DNA of 64,000 nt from Heliocidaris tuberculata (lineage: Eukaryota > Echinodermata > Echinoidea > Camarodonta > Echinometridae), in assembly GCA_025618425.1 (NCBI GenBank), contig CM046832.1:67171427-67235426 (forward strand), in the 5' to 3' direction. How positions within the stretch are numbered: the stretch's first letter is position 1; each line of letters starts with the position of its first letter. This document shows positions 12,381 to 25,000 of the stretch, in pieces. The notes beneath the pieces are model-generated. The model had not been told where the DNA came from. It searched no databases and saw nothing but the letters and a program-made list of their open reading frames with translations. Both the position numbers and the translations under genes were made by a program.

Positions 12381-14840
12381 TGATATTTTCCCGTCACATA
12401 CAAATGCTACTAGATCTATTTCAACACAAAATCTTTGAAATAAAACCTTATATATTTATGCACTATTATGCAGAAGCTCAACGCAAGTTTGAACTGCACT
12501 ATATGTAAATGATTTTTATTCTAATTGTCTAAGTTCATCAGACTCTTCTTTAACACGACCTAAAAAAATTTTCAAGAAAATGCTGTGCCCTATTATAAAT
12601 CCGGAAGAAATCATGTTCGGATTATGTAATATTGTCATCATAATGCTCGCCCAATTCAATAGCTTATGGACAACGCTATTGAAATTGCTTTAGGTTGTTT
12701 TTTTCGAAAGTCTTTGCGATCGTGTTTCATGTTTAACAAAAACTATGAAATGGCAAAAAAATTGAGGCGGGCTGAAAAAGGAAGGAGGAGGGGACGAGAA
12801 AGTGGGAATCAATTTGAGTCGGCCTTACATTATGATTACTCTTCACTTTGGGAGAGGGGGAGGGGTAATCTCGTGCCGAAAAAAGGCAAAATAATCATGG
12901 TAATCATTAGAGTGATCCTCCCATAGCATTCTGCAATTCAAACAAAAGCAAAATAATCAGACCCTCGTTATCTTCGAGCTAAGTGCACAATCGGTTTTTC
13001 TCCTCCAGGTACCTCACGGTTGCCCTAGCAACGTCATTCGGGCAAACACGATGAACGTGCGAGAGAAGATTAGCTCAATATTACCGCCTAATCAGGCTGT
13101 ACATTAGAATGCAGGGGACTGCTGTACTGTCCGCGTGTTGCTCGATTTAAATTCTCCCCCGATGACGTTTTAAGGGTCGTGGATGTACAAAGTGAATTAA
13201 GATATCGTAATGATTGGTTGTCTGAAGTGGAGAGCACGCCGAGGCGTACATTTTAATCCTTCAACTCCAATGCTTCAACTCCAATGCTTGATAGACATAG
13301 GGCATTTCCTTTTCGAATCAAGAAGGACGAATGCTCATGTTGCCTTTATGTTGGTATGTGAAACTAGAGAGAAATATATTTATATGGAGAGGAAAATGAT
13401 CGGATGAAATTGCATGGAACGAAACGGAAGAATCGTTTTATTCTCCATAGGCTACATAATTGTAACAACTGGGGTGGATCTTGGATTGTTATCGAGGGGG
13501 AGGGGTTGTTTGTGAATCAGAGTTCCCTATTTTTCCCCAAAAAGAGGTGAAGAGTAGCACATTTCATGACTTTCTCTTTCTTTCTTTTCTTCTCACCGGG
13601 GGGGGGGGGGGGGGGTCCTGTCAGTCCCTTGGATACACTCATGAAGACTTACATGACCAAAATGGGCTTCTATTGACATTTAGCAGTCTCCTGGACTCCT
13701 GGTCATTTGCGTAATTTACGATATTATGAATCGTCCATATATAGTTCACTCTGTGATCGATAAAGCCTTTGGAAATAGATTTTATGAGAGCAAAACAAAG
13801 TATATGATTTCCCTTTCTAAAGAACCAGTTTTCATTGCTATTTGCAGCCGAATGCATTGTTAAATTTCATGGTATTCTATTCACTACCATATTCAATTTT
13901 ATTCCTGTATTGAGTCATACACATTATCATAATTTACCGAAAACTGGGGCCAACTATTAAACTAAATTAAAATACCCCATTCGTTGCAAGAGATATCAAC
14001 TTCTTATGCACTTTCATATGAGCGCTTCATGTGGAGAATGCTTAATGGGACTTTAAACAATTCCTTTAGAATTTGTTTGGATAATATATTTTATAAGACA
14101 AAATAAATATTTACCCCTCTTAACTAAATTTAAATATGTACATCTTGTTAGAAGGGAGCTTCTCAATTTTTTTCTTTCTTTCTTTCTGGGCGTCCGTGAG
14201 CACCAGAACCCCGTTTACATTTCTACTTTTTGGGGGACCAAAGTGAAGCTTAGGGGTCAATGTGTCCCAACCCCTACTAGGGTCAAGCCTTACAGATGTA
14301 TTTCTTTCTACTAGTACATGTATTTTACCACCTTGCAAAATTGCCTACACCCTCTACAGACAAAATCTTTTTTCTTTCACCATAGTTTGATCTATACATA
14401 TGTTTTGTTTAGTAATTTCCTCCCTCTCTTTCCTCCCTCTCAAACAATTACTTTAATTTAAACGAAAATCTTTTTGTTTGTTAGTTTTTTTGTTTTTTTT
14501 TAAACATATATTATTGTATCATTATTCGATTAGGGGGTCTACATCACACAAGCTAAGCTTTTTAGTAGATCCCTCCACATATCATTTTGTCACCTTTCTA
14601 TGTCATATTTATGTATTCTCTGTTTTTGCAGTGTTTGTAATTTATACATATTGTTGTAATTTCATTGTAAATGTGGAATCTGAATAAATCAAATCAAATC
14701 AAATCAAATCTCAAAAAATGGTTGTTCTTGAATCTAAGATTTGAGCTCAAACTAAGATGGGAGGAAATGAGAGTGTGTGGTATATCAAAAAATCAATATC
14801 AAACTACATGTAAGTTAGTGAAATAAATGACCAAAAGAAT
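11448..14840. other. Non-coding stretch with microsatellites
   Basis: No gene is seen. It contains an AAAC-type repeat (12292-12325), a TA microsatellite (about 12342-12377), a 15-bp direct duplication near 13261-13288, a G-run (about 13598-13616), a TTTC run (about 14170) and a CAAAT pentamer repeat (14686-14710). About 65 bp at 12218-12288 resembles 61107-61175. Confidence 0.55.
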
Positions 14841-15800
14841 ATATTAACAAGGGAAATGCCCAGGGCAGGGCAATTTTTGGGGCAAAATTTTTGCTTGGTG
14901 AAAAATCAAAGGTTGGGGCACTTAAGGGGTGCTGCCCCTGAACCCCCCCCCTTGTGGGCCAGTACCCCATCTGTATAACTTAAATCCCTTCAAGTAAGAT
15001 TTATTGGATGGTGAAGTTCATTTGAAATCAAGCTGTGCATTTTAAAGAAGCAAAATATGTGTACATGAAATAATTGCCATTGGGACACTTTTGGGGTGGT
15101 GCCCCTCCATCAGACTCTTGAAGATATTGATCTACAATACTTGAACAACTTGAAGTATCCTTCCCCTAATAATGATTCCTACCTACATGTAGTTTGGTTA
15201 CAATCTACATGTGGCAATACATTTACAGGAGAAAGAAAAATGTCAATTTGGTGTCACAGGCTCTTGGGGGGGGGGGGGGGGTTGCCCCCCCCCCCCCCCC
15301 CCCCCCACCACTCCACTCTCTCCTTAAGGGATAGGTACCCTATTTGCATTCATTTAGATCCTCTTTGCCCAAGGATGATTCTTACCTAGTTTGGTTAGAA
15401 CCCGGTCATGCATTTAACAAATAAATCATTTTCACAATAGGGGCACTTAAGGGGTACTGCCCCTGAGCCCTTTGGAGGCAAGGTACCCTGTTTCAGAAAC
15501 TGAGGTCTCCTTCCTTTAAGGATGATACCTACCAACTTTGCTAACAATCTTAACAAGAAGCAAATATGAATCTAATTACTGCCATTATTGGTGCTCTTGG
15601 GGGTGGTGCCCCCAAGACCCCCCCCCCCTCCCCATATTGATAGGTACCCCCATCTGTATTAATTTAGATCCTCCTTGCCTAAGGATGATCCCTGCCAATT
15701 TTAGTTGAAATCCACTTCCAGCAAAGTTTTGAGAAGAAGTCAAATGCATGTGTACAATACATGTACATACTACATGTACATACATGTACTGTATGTAGAG
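14841..15800 (+). repeat. Diverged tandem repeat array
   Basis: About five related units of roughly 150-190 bp. Each carries a GGGGCACTTAAGGGGTGCTG-like block, a GGTACCC block and a block like TAAGGATGATYCCTACCAAT with GGTT. Units start near 14915, 15085, 15260, 15437 and 15590. Long G- and C-runs have expanded inside the third and fifth units. It has no coding content. Confidence 0.7.
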
Positions 15801-16240
15801 GCACAACTGAAATTTACCCAAAACTTAACTAAGTTAAACTGTCAGTAGGTGACCTTTAATGTGATGAAAATGTAAGATTTGGGTATTCATTTGAAAGAGG
15901 GTTACATGAAGACAATCCCTACCAAGAATGACGCCAAGTTTCAAAGAATTTGAACAAATACTTTTGAAATAAAGTAAACTTTCAAAAACTTAACCTCAGG
16001 TTAACTTTTTGGAACACAATTTAACTCAACTGACCTTAATTGACCTTTGACCTTGACTTTTGACCTGAAATTCGTTCCACATTATTTGTGATACTCTACA
16101 ACACTTGTGTTCAAGTTTCATGGAAATCGAACATATACTTTTGAAATGAGAGCATTTCCAAAATTGTTGACGCCGTCACCGCCGCCGCCGTCGGAAAAGC
16201 GGCGCCTATGTCTCACTTTTTGCTTAGGCAGGCGAGACAA
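15801..16240 (+). repeat. Dispersed repeat tail with TGACCT direct repeats
   Basis: Contains repeated TGACCT half-sites near 16030-16065, then TCAAGTTTCATGGAAATCGA, then a GC-rich CGCCGCCGCCGTCGG core and a GGCAGGCGAGACAAAAA end. This layout recurs in many marine invertebrate genomes as a high-copy repeat (from general knowledge, not checked). It may be the distal part of the array at 14841-15800. Confidence 0.55.
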
Positions 16241-16774
16241 AAACCAATCACACACAGATACTTATATACTTCCATTTTTTGTTTCTTATGAGTGCTCTGA
16301 CAAGCAATAAAAAAAAAAAAAAAAACAAAGAGACATTAATTCAAGTTTTGTTTGGGTTTTCCACACACCATCTTAAATTTTAATTGATACAAGTCTGTTT
16401 CAAGATGTCAACTCAACATTGTTCTCTTGTTAATAACATACAATAGGCAAAAAGCAAGACTTGATGAATCTTGAGTAATTCATTATACTGGTAATTCAGG
16501 GGCACATAGTGGAAATGTGTTCTTACAGATGAAGCTCTGTTACTTATGGAACTATACGGGGGAAAATGGGGGGGGGGGAGGCAAAGTATATTAGTCTTTT
16601 GTAAAAATCAACAATTGATGGAGAGATATCAAGGAAAAGAGTTTAGAGTATTCATAAATTACATTTAGGTAACAATAATTTGTTTACCATGCAGAATGCA
16701 CATGAAAATGATTGTGGAAGAATTCAAAATGAAAAGGAAAGAAAAAAACCCTTAACACTCCAAACAAAATATAC
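16241..16774. other. Non-coding stretch
   Basis: Contains an A-run near 16308 and a short G-run near 16567. No gene is seen. Confidence 0.55.
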
Positions 16775-17368
16775 TTTAAAGGGCAATCCAACCTTCGTAA
16801 TGAGATGATTTGTGTGAAAGCAGAAAAATAAGAAAAACAGGATGGTGAAAGTTTGAAAGAAATCGGACAAGGAATAAGAAAGTTATGGATGTTTGAAAAA
16901 TGAGATCACTACATCTATGCGAATCTAAGATTGGCAATTTGGTGATTCGATTGTGACGTGTTTGTGGACAACTCTCCCATTTGTTGAACACAAAAATATA
17001 ATTAATTTGCAGTTTTCTTTGAGGCGCTTTTACCCTCAGGGCAGTACTCAGAATATATTGGAGATAGCATATTGTTATAGGTCCTCATGAAAGAAAGAGA
17101 TCCTACTGAGTAATACATTTTGAAGAAAGTGACATTTTAGTCATTTTGGGTGTTGGAGTGAATGGGGGAGTTGTCCACAGCTACATCACAGTGACATTAC
17201 CTATTCGGCCCATTTGAAATTCCCATATGTATAGTGATTACAACTTTCAAAAATTCATAACTTTCTTATTGCTTGTCTGATTTCGTTCAAACTGTCACCA
17301 GTCTGCTTCTCTGATTTTTCCTCTTTCTTTCCAAGCAACTTGCTATCAAGGCTAGATTTCCCTTTAAA
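16775..17368 (+). mobile_element. MITE-like dispersed repeat, copy B (full length)
   Basis: Bounded by TTTAAAGGGCAATCCAACCTT and AAGGCTAGATTTCCCTTTAAA, which are inverted repeats flanked by TTTAAA on both sides. That is compatible with a TTAA-type target duplication, as in piggyBac-like MITEs. The two halves are also roughly mirror images, each with a CATAACTTTCTTATT-like or GAATAAGAAAGTTATG-like block. The copy at 1381-1856 is inverted relative to this one. Non-coding. Confidence 0.75.
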
Positions 17369-18997
17369 AGGCACAAGGTGCCAAGTTTCTTTTTGTTTCA
17401 ATATCATGAAGGGTTTATTTCTGTTAAAATGGAAATTAATATGAAATACAACAAAGATTATAAGCATTTTAAAATTCTTTTCCATAAACTCCACACCCCA
17501 CACACCAAACTGTAAATAAAAAAATGGAAGAATAATCAGCTACATGTATACAATGTTAACTCATCCTTTGAGGATGCCAATCTATTTCATGAAAACTTAA
17601 TTCTTACATTCATTTTTTTTTTAATGAAAAAGGTGTACTCGATGAACTTATGTATTTCTCCTACATGATTGCATCTAAGTAATGAGATAAAATGACCCTG
17701 AAACAATATAAGAAAAAGGACACAAAAAGAAAAGGAATCTATAATTCTGCAAAGAACAAAAGCAAAGTCTTTGTGTCATATCAGACAATAATACTCGACA
17801 CAATTAATCAAGTGCCTACATGTCATCAAAAAGTGAAAAGGAGCTTCACTGGTAAGATAAATGTACTCTGGGTGTACACACATTCTAATGTATCAGTATA
17901 TGAATACTTCTTATTAGGCCAGTGTGTATACACATAATTGTTAGAGGTCTGCCCTCTATCTCTCACACTTTGGTCATGAGCAGCATCCACAGTGCATTGT
18001 GATGTATTGTCATGATTTCAAATTGATACAAATAAACAAGATCGGCAAATAACTAGAGGAAACTTTACTTGTGAAGTACAACGAATGGAATAACTATTAA
18101 CATCTGTTGCGAACATTCAAGAAATCCATTTAGGAGTAGGTTTTATGACAGTGTGATGGTATTCAAACATTTTTATGTGCTTATCAACATTCACAGGTAC
18201 AACATTGTACATAATCATACTCATCACACACAGCAGTTCAATGAAAGGATAAACTACCTACAATGGCTACTTCTATATTACCTGCCAAAAAGAAAGAAGA
18301 AAAACATCAGCTGTGTACAAGACCACCACATCCTGTTCTGTTATTCATATTACATGAGCAATACAAGTCTTTTTATCACACATAAATTCATTTATTTAAT
18401 GATTTAATGGACATTCCTTAATAAATTCACTATACTTGAGGTATACATGTGTGTATCTCAGTATATTTCAATTAAGTAATAATGTATTAGGAGGTGCATT
18501 TTTGGTTGGTGCCATCATTTTTGCATTCATCAATGAGTGTGAACTCTTTATTCGCTTTGATCCACCAGTGAAACTAAAAATGGAGTAATGTACCTCTGTC
18601 AACTTTTGTCACACATACTATGAATATCGAACATATGCTCCAAATAATGCTGTCCAGAGGTTGAATGTAAAGAGTTAATCCATTGAGTACCATTTGATTT
18701 TGGTATAACACACACTTCCCATAGAGTCCAGCAAGAGTTATCTCAGGCTTAGCCTTAGCATTTAACAGGTTAAGAAGTTCTGTACCACACAGCTGTATGT
18801 CAGCACGATACATAATGTATAATTGCCTCACATTTTAATCATTTTTATCTCTTTTATTCTTTAAGACTTTTATTGAAATACATATTTATGTAAGATGTTA
18901 GCGGTTTGTGCAATTTCTTAATACATAACCTTCAATGTCCTCCATAGCGCACAGAGTACATACATTAAAACTAAGTCCTACGATAAGATTATTCTCA
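17369..18997. other. IARS1 3' untranslated region and downstream DNA
   Basis: No coding exon is seen. Minus-strand AATAAA hexamers at 18869-18874 and 18853-18858 lie about 125-145 nt after the IARS1 stop and are likely poly(A) signals; another is at 18547-18552. An 85-codon open frame at 18574-18831 has no recognisable similarity and probably lies beyond the transcript end. Confidence 0.5.
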
Positions 18998-19068
18998 TCA
19001 ACTGACATATGCATACAGCGTGCTTCCGCCCAGTGACAGTAGAGACTTAACATTGCTGGAATTCAGAC
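18998..19068 (-). CDS. IARS1: IARS1 coding exon 24 (last)
   Basis: Starts after TTTCTCTGACAG. It completes a Gly codon and reads [15 protein letters not shown] then STLYAYVS and [12 protein letters not shown] resembles the LLSLSGKTL segment at the end of the first human C-terminal repeat. Confidence 0.85.
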
Positions 19069-22000
19069 CTGTCAGAGAAAAGACAAAAGAAACAAAAAAT
19101 GGGAGAGTTATAAAATTTAGTTATCAGACTGTACAGCTTCTAAAGATGCAAACAGTGATATCAAATATACAGCAATACAAATAGGGAGGTAGGTAGTTCT
19201 GCTGTTCATACCATGTGAAGATAAATAGAAACATCAAATGGGGTGTTACAAAATAAAATTATTACACCTTATAGCTCCTTATATAAGATACAGATATTGA
19301 TTTCAAATTCCTTGCAATACAAAAAGGGAAGAGGTCGATAGGTCTGTTGTTAATGCCACATGAAGAAAAATTGTTTCGATCAATTTGTTATCACTGTTTC
19401 TCTCCAAATCTTTTTTCATAAAGATATTTTTTTGCTAGGCTTCTTCATTCCTGAGATCTTCTGGACAAACTTTCCAAGATTTCTTGTTAGAATGAACAAC
19501 AATCCCAAGAATTAAAAGAGAATGAAACCCCAAACTTGTATGCACTTTAACAGAAGCAGAAAAATCTTGGGAGCATATCACTGAAAGTTTGAGGAAAAAC
19601 GGATAAAGAATAAAAAAGTTAAAAAGATTTTAGAAACCTAAAATCGCTAAATGAAATTGGCAACATACTCATTATGCTAATGAGATGCTATGACATATTT
19701 GTGCTCTCTCTTTATAGGTAATAAATAAGAAAATTATAAGTTTTCAGCTTTAAAACAAAGAAAATTGAATTAACAACATTGTGCTTGAAATATATTGTGA
19801 GGAATAAATTTCTGAACACCACCTATAATACAGAAAGCAAATTAGATATATTCAAGGAAAGAGAATATTTACCATTATTTGAGGCAATATAAGGCAATTG
19901 GAAAGTATAGCACATTAACATCACAGCATCTCATTAGCATAATGAGGACATTGCCAATTTCAGATCTCCATTCATTTAGCGATTTTATGATTTCAAATAT
20001 TCATAACTTTTATTTATTAGTTGTCCATTTTTCCTCAACCTTTCACTGATATGCTTCTTTGATTTTTGTGCTTCCAGTAATATGCATTTATTTGGGGGGT
20101 TACATTTTCCTTCAAGTAACATCTAATACTATACCTATCTATTGATAATGGTTGTTTAACTTTATTCAGCAATGAATTTAGTACTTCACTCACCATTACT
20201 CTTGTTCTTTGACCTGTACAGCTGGATCTTCTTTCCATGGAGTCCAAAGATGACCCCTACATGACTGGTCAGCTGGTCGACGGTCAACAGGTAGTCACCA
20301 GGGGGGTTCTCCAGCAGTACAGTGCCCCGCCCACACCTAGCTCCAAGGGCGGGCTTGGCATCACACAGCTCTACATTCACAAACTTGCAGAAGGGTGTGG
20401 GGCCGTTGGTAGAAGAAGTAGCAGTAGCACCCCTGGAGGAAGTACTTGTTGGTTCTTGGTGACCTTTGGTAATGATCAGCTCTAGGCTGGGCCCTTTCAG
20501 CTGTAGACAGGATAGAAATTGGGCAAATTTAGATGTGAGGATTTAACACACAACCAAAATAGTACTTTGTATACAAAGACTAAATAAACCACATTATCAG
20601 GTACAGTGGAAGCTCATTACAAAAAGCTCCTCTATAACAAGATTCCTTATATAACAAGCCAATTTTGGTGGTCCCAGGTCTTTATGTTCTTTAATTTTTT
20701 TTTATCCTGATATAAGGAGTTTCCTGATAAAACAAGGTAATTTTCATGGTCCCAAGCTCCTCGTTACAGCGAGTTTCCACTGTACTTACATGTACAATAA
20801 AAAGCAAACTAATACTCAGTATTCAATACTAATAAGCAAATTGTGACATCATTAAATATAAATGAAATATAGAGTAAATATATTACAAAAATAACACTGA
20901 TCCTAATAGTGGCCTCTGCATTAACAGTCATATTAATTTTGATTGATTCTTCTGTGAAGAAGTGCATTTTTTCGAAACAACTTTAAGACAAAACTGCATT
21001 CCCTGGGTGGTCTTTGCACATAGGTTCAACTTACCAATATTTTAGAACAGAGAAATAGTAAGAAATGGGGTGATATTAAAGAAGTACATGTTTCTGCTCA
21101 ATCAAGCAGAGAGAGAGAGAGAGAGACAACCTAGGCAGGAAGAACGAGACATTGTCCAATGGTTGGGGAAGATTTAGTGTTGGAAGGAAGAAAAGTGGGT
21201 AAATCTAAGTTCTAGGACACATGCTCACATGACAATAGGCCTGTTTACTAATGTTACGTTAATCAGATGCAAATCCCCTGCACGAAGAGACTCTGGCAAG
21301 CTCTGCTGCCTCCCATGTGTGTGTGTACGTGTAATGTCTATAAGAAAAGTCAGAATCTCAGGGGTTTTCTGGTTTATTTCCTTGTTTATCCATCTTTATT
21401 TCGAACACAAGTGAGAAGGCAAGAGGAACATTTGATGATATCAGCTGTTTATATACAAAGTGAAATTTAAAAGTTAAATTGCCAAATTATTCCATAAAGA
21501 AAGCAGAATTGGAGACACAGATTTTTGTGTGTGCTGGTGAGGCAGGCCATTATACTGTCGCTAAATAAATCTCTCTTTTTGGTTCAATTTGAGTTTTCTT
21601 GTTGGAATTATGCAGTTTATCTAATAGTTGATATTACTCAGAATATCGCTTTGACTTTTCTATACTTGTGGTGGATTACAATATAAATAAACAATAAAAT
21701 GACTGATGTCTCTATAAATCCAGTACTAACTCGAATCACCTATTCACTTTTTACAGCAACACAATGCTTAGCAGATGGTACTGGATCAGAGTTTACCAGA
21801 GTACGCTTGTGGGCATGGACATTAGTAAAAAGACCTATTGCTCTAGAGTCAATTTCCTACACTAACTTCAACCTTGAACCAAACACTAATCCAAACCCTA
21901 AACCTAACCTATAACACAATGCAACCCTCACCCTTCTCCTCTATCTTGAAGAAATAAAACCTAGAGCAAATATTACTGGAGGAAACGTCAGGTCACCAAA

Positions 22001-25000
22001 ATCTAACCTGAAATGTTTCTCTGATGATTTCCTCTGCTCCAGCAGGTACAGGGAGGAGTCTTAGGGGTTGTTTGATGGTGTTGAAGATGTATTCCTCATG
22101 GGATGGGATGATCTGTGTCAATCTATCACTAGCTGGTTCCACATTGTAGTAGATAGTGATATCATCTGTTGGCATGAGGCTTGCCTGTAGCAGAGCAAAG
22201 AAGGCAAAAGTTTGATGAGATGAGTGAATGTGTTATCTGAAGTTATATTTTCAAAGGAATCTCAATTAACAATTTATAATAAGACCATTATTCAATGTTT
22301 GTAGTTCAATTTAAAGTCCTTTGTAAAAATGTCTAGTTCTCAATAGTTTACTCCATGTCAAGCTTTTCCTGTGCATCCATAATTATTGCATACACTCCTG
22401 AGAATGATCATATATTACAAATTAAAAACTCTAAATTGGAATGTCTATGCATATAAATAAGAATATCCTCCATAACTTTACTACTTTTTATTCACACCGT
22501 GCCTTGGCCTTTAAGTTTATTTTTAAAGTGTACTAACTGGACCCCAAAATGCACATTTTGTACATACCACTAACTTTCAAGTTAGTGAGAATGGAAGAAT
22601 TTTATAATATCAAAGGACAAGCTTTAGTTTGTCTTTAGAGGTATCCTTCTACTTCTACCTCTTCATTTTCAAATACTTATATATAAAAGGAATTGTATCC
22701 CATATCAAATCTTTCAAATATTCTTGAAAGATAAGTGGAGGCTCTATTCCATACACAAGGGAGTGGAAGAATTGCTAGGGGGCTTAAAAAAATGATAATG
22801 GTCTTGTCTTGTATAGTTTGTCTTCAGATATGTTAAATACTGGTACCTTTTTCCTGAGCTTCTGGATACGATTGATGACCTCTCTAGCCACACCCTCATC
22901 TAGCATGGATTGGTCTGGTGTTACATCTAGGAGTACAAGGATCTATAAACAAAAAAACAACATTGAAAAAGAGAATGACTTGGAAATGACAGAGACAGGA
23001 AAGTCCCATTATAATGAAGTCTCTTATAACCCTCTTATAACCAAATGCAGGACAGAGCAAACATCGCCCAATTATGTTTCTTAATAATCTGTAGCAGCAC
23101 AATCACCAAATTACAAAATTCATCATTTTTATTCAACCCCTATTTTCTCAAAGTTACATTTAAAGTGACTCATCAACATTTCTTAAAAATGATTTTTGAA
23201 ATGACCCCACAACATAAAACATAAGTTATTTTAGAGCCCTGCTAAGGGGCTGTATACATGATGGCCAAAATTTCTGCAAAGACTTCTACCTTGGTTGACT
23301 CTCTTCAGTAAACAACTACTCACATTAGTGATTAAGAAAATCTCCCCCCACCCTATATTTCCTTTTCAACTGACCTTGCCATCTGAGTGTGCCTGATACT
23401 GTGAGGATCCTGATGCAGACTCCTCCATATTGTAACTCAACCTCAGGTCATCTTTTCCTAGCATGTGACCTTCGACCTCTATCTCACCCTTTGCCACGAA
23501 CCCCTGGAGCTGAGCATCAGTGAGCTTGCGGATCTTCTCCGAGGCCTTCTTGAAATCTCCCTTGAGGCGCTTGCCAAGGATCATGTGATCTGGTTCAGCA
23601 TGAAGGGATACATGGTATTTCCCCTTGTCCTGGGATGTTGTGACCTTTCTCACGTTCAGTTCCTGCAACACAAATACCAAACCGATAGCAAGAAAACAAC
23701 ACCTATACTTTCAAATTTGAATTCACACTTGGTTTATTACTGTAACCATATAGATGTGGTGTGGTCTAGTGGATAAATCACCGGACTCCACTACATGAAA
23801 CATAAAAAAAAACATGATCATAAAAATAGAGTTAAAAACCCTGCAACATGACTGACATCATTTGGTAACATATTATATACATACTGCATGGTCTATCATG
23901 CACTATACTGGATTATGTGCAGGACAAATACTGAATTATCCCGAGTGCAGTTTTGTTTCACCGAGGCTGCAGGCCGAGGTGAAATAGACCTGCATGAGGG
24001 ATAATTTAGTATTTGGATTTCATATAGTCCAGTAATGGTACATAAACAGAACATGCACTAATTATTATAGTAAATAGACCCCTAGATCTATAACTGTTAT
24101 TGTGTACTAATCAAAGTTATAGTGCACGATTGTGCACTATAACAAAATTTTTGCATGTTGCGTGATGTGAATCTAACCAATCACAGCGTGTATTATACAT
24201 ACACTATTTACTATAAATCTATATTTGCCATTCTTGACCTAAGTGATGAAAAAGAATATCGGTGGGGCGAAGAATACCCATTGAATGCAAAAGTGTCACA
24301 TAAGGGCAATAAGGCTAATAAAGAATGTTTATACAATAAACCTCTCAATAAATTACAAGATATAGGATGCAACACAAGTGCATCATACAATTCACTCTTA
24401 GTGTTAACACTGCCGTCACCATTGTCACAACTATAACCACTATTACCAATGACATTAACATCATCACTCTTCTTTAACACTTGCCATCACCACATCCAAA
24501 ACCACGACTACCAATGACATCATCATGATCACTACGATAAGAAATCTCACCTCAATGACGTATTTCTCTAGGGATCTGATATCATCCAAGCATCCCTGAT
24601 CAGTGTTGATGACGACCACCTCCTTGAGAGGATACTTGGTGGGCATGGTAACCCTGTCTCGGATCACCCTCGCAAGCTCAATCACCGTCTGCATGTTAGA
24701 CACAGCTATCTCAATCTTGCCATCAATCAGGTCTTCCCTGTTTAAGAGTCAAGGAGCAATATCAATTTGGCAACTGCAATACCCACTGGGAAAATTTGGA
24801 AAATGTATGGCACAAAAGACAGTATGAGAAGCAGAGAGTGAGAGAGGAATCAAGGGTATAAAGAGGCTACTTGGACAAGCTTCTGTCTACTGTCTAATGT
24901 ATAAGGGCGTGATCACTTTAGGGAATGTTGTCATCAACACTAACAATAAATCATGTTATCAATGCACATGAATCATTTTCAGCATCAATAAACTTGGTAA

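Noticed and set aside
18574..18831. 85-codon minus-strand frame as a possible last IARS1 exon
   Set aside because: The exon at 18998-19068 ends IARS1 in frame with family-like sequence, and this downstream frame has no similarity to IARS1.
21880..21915. Telomere-like CCCTAAACCTAACC sequence
   Set aside because: Short, degenerate and inside an IARS1 intron; no array of exact telomere repeats.
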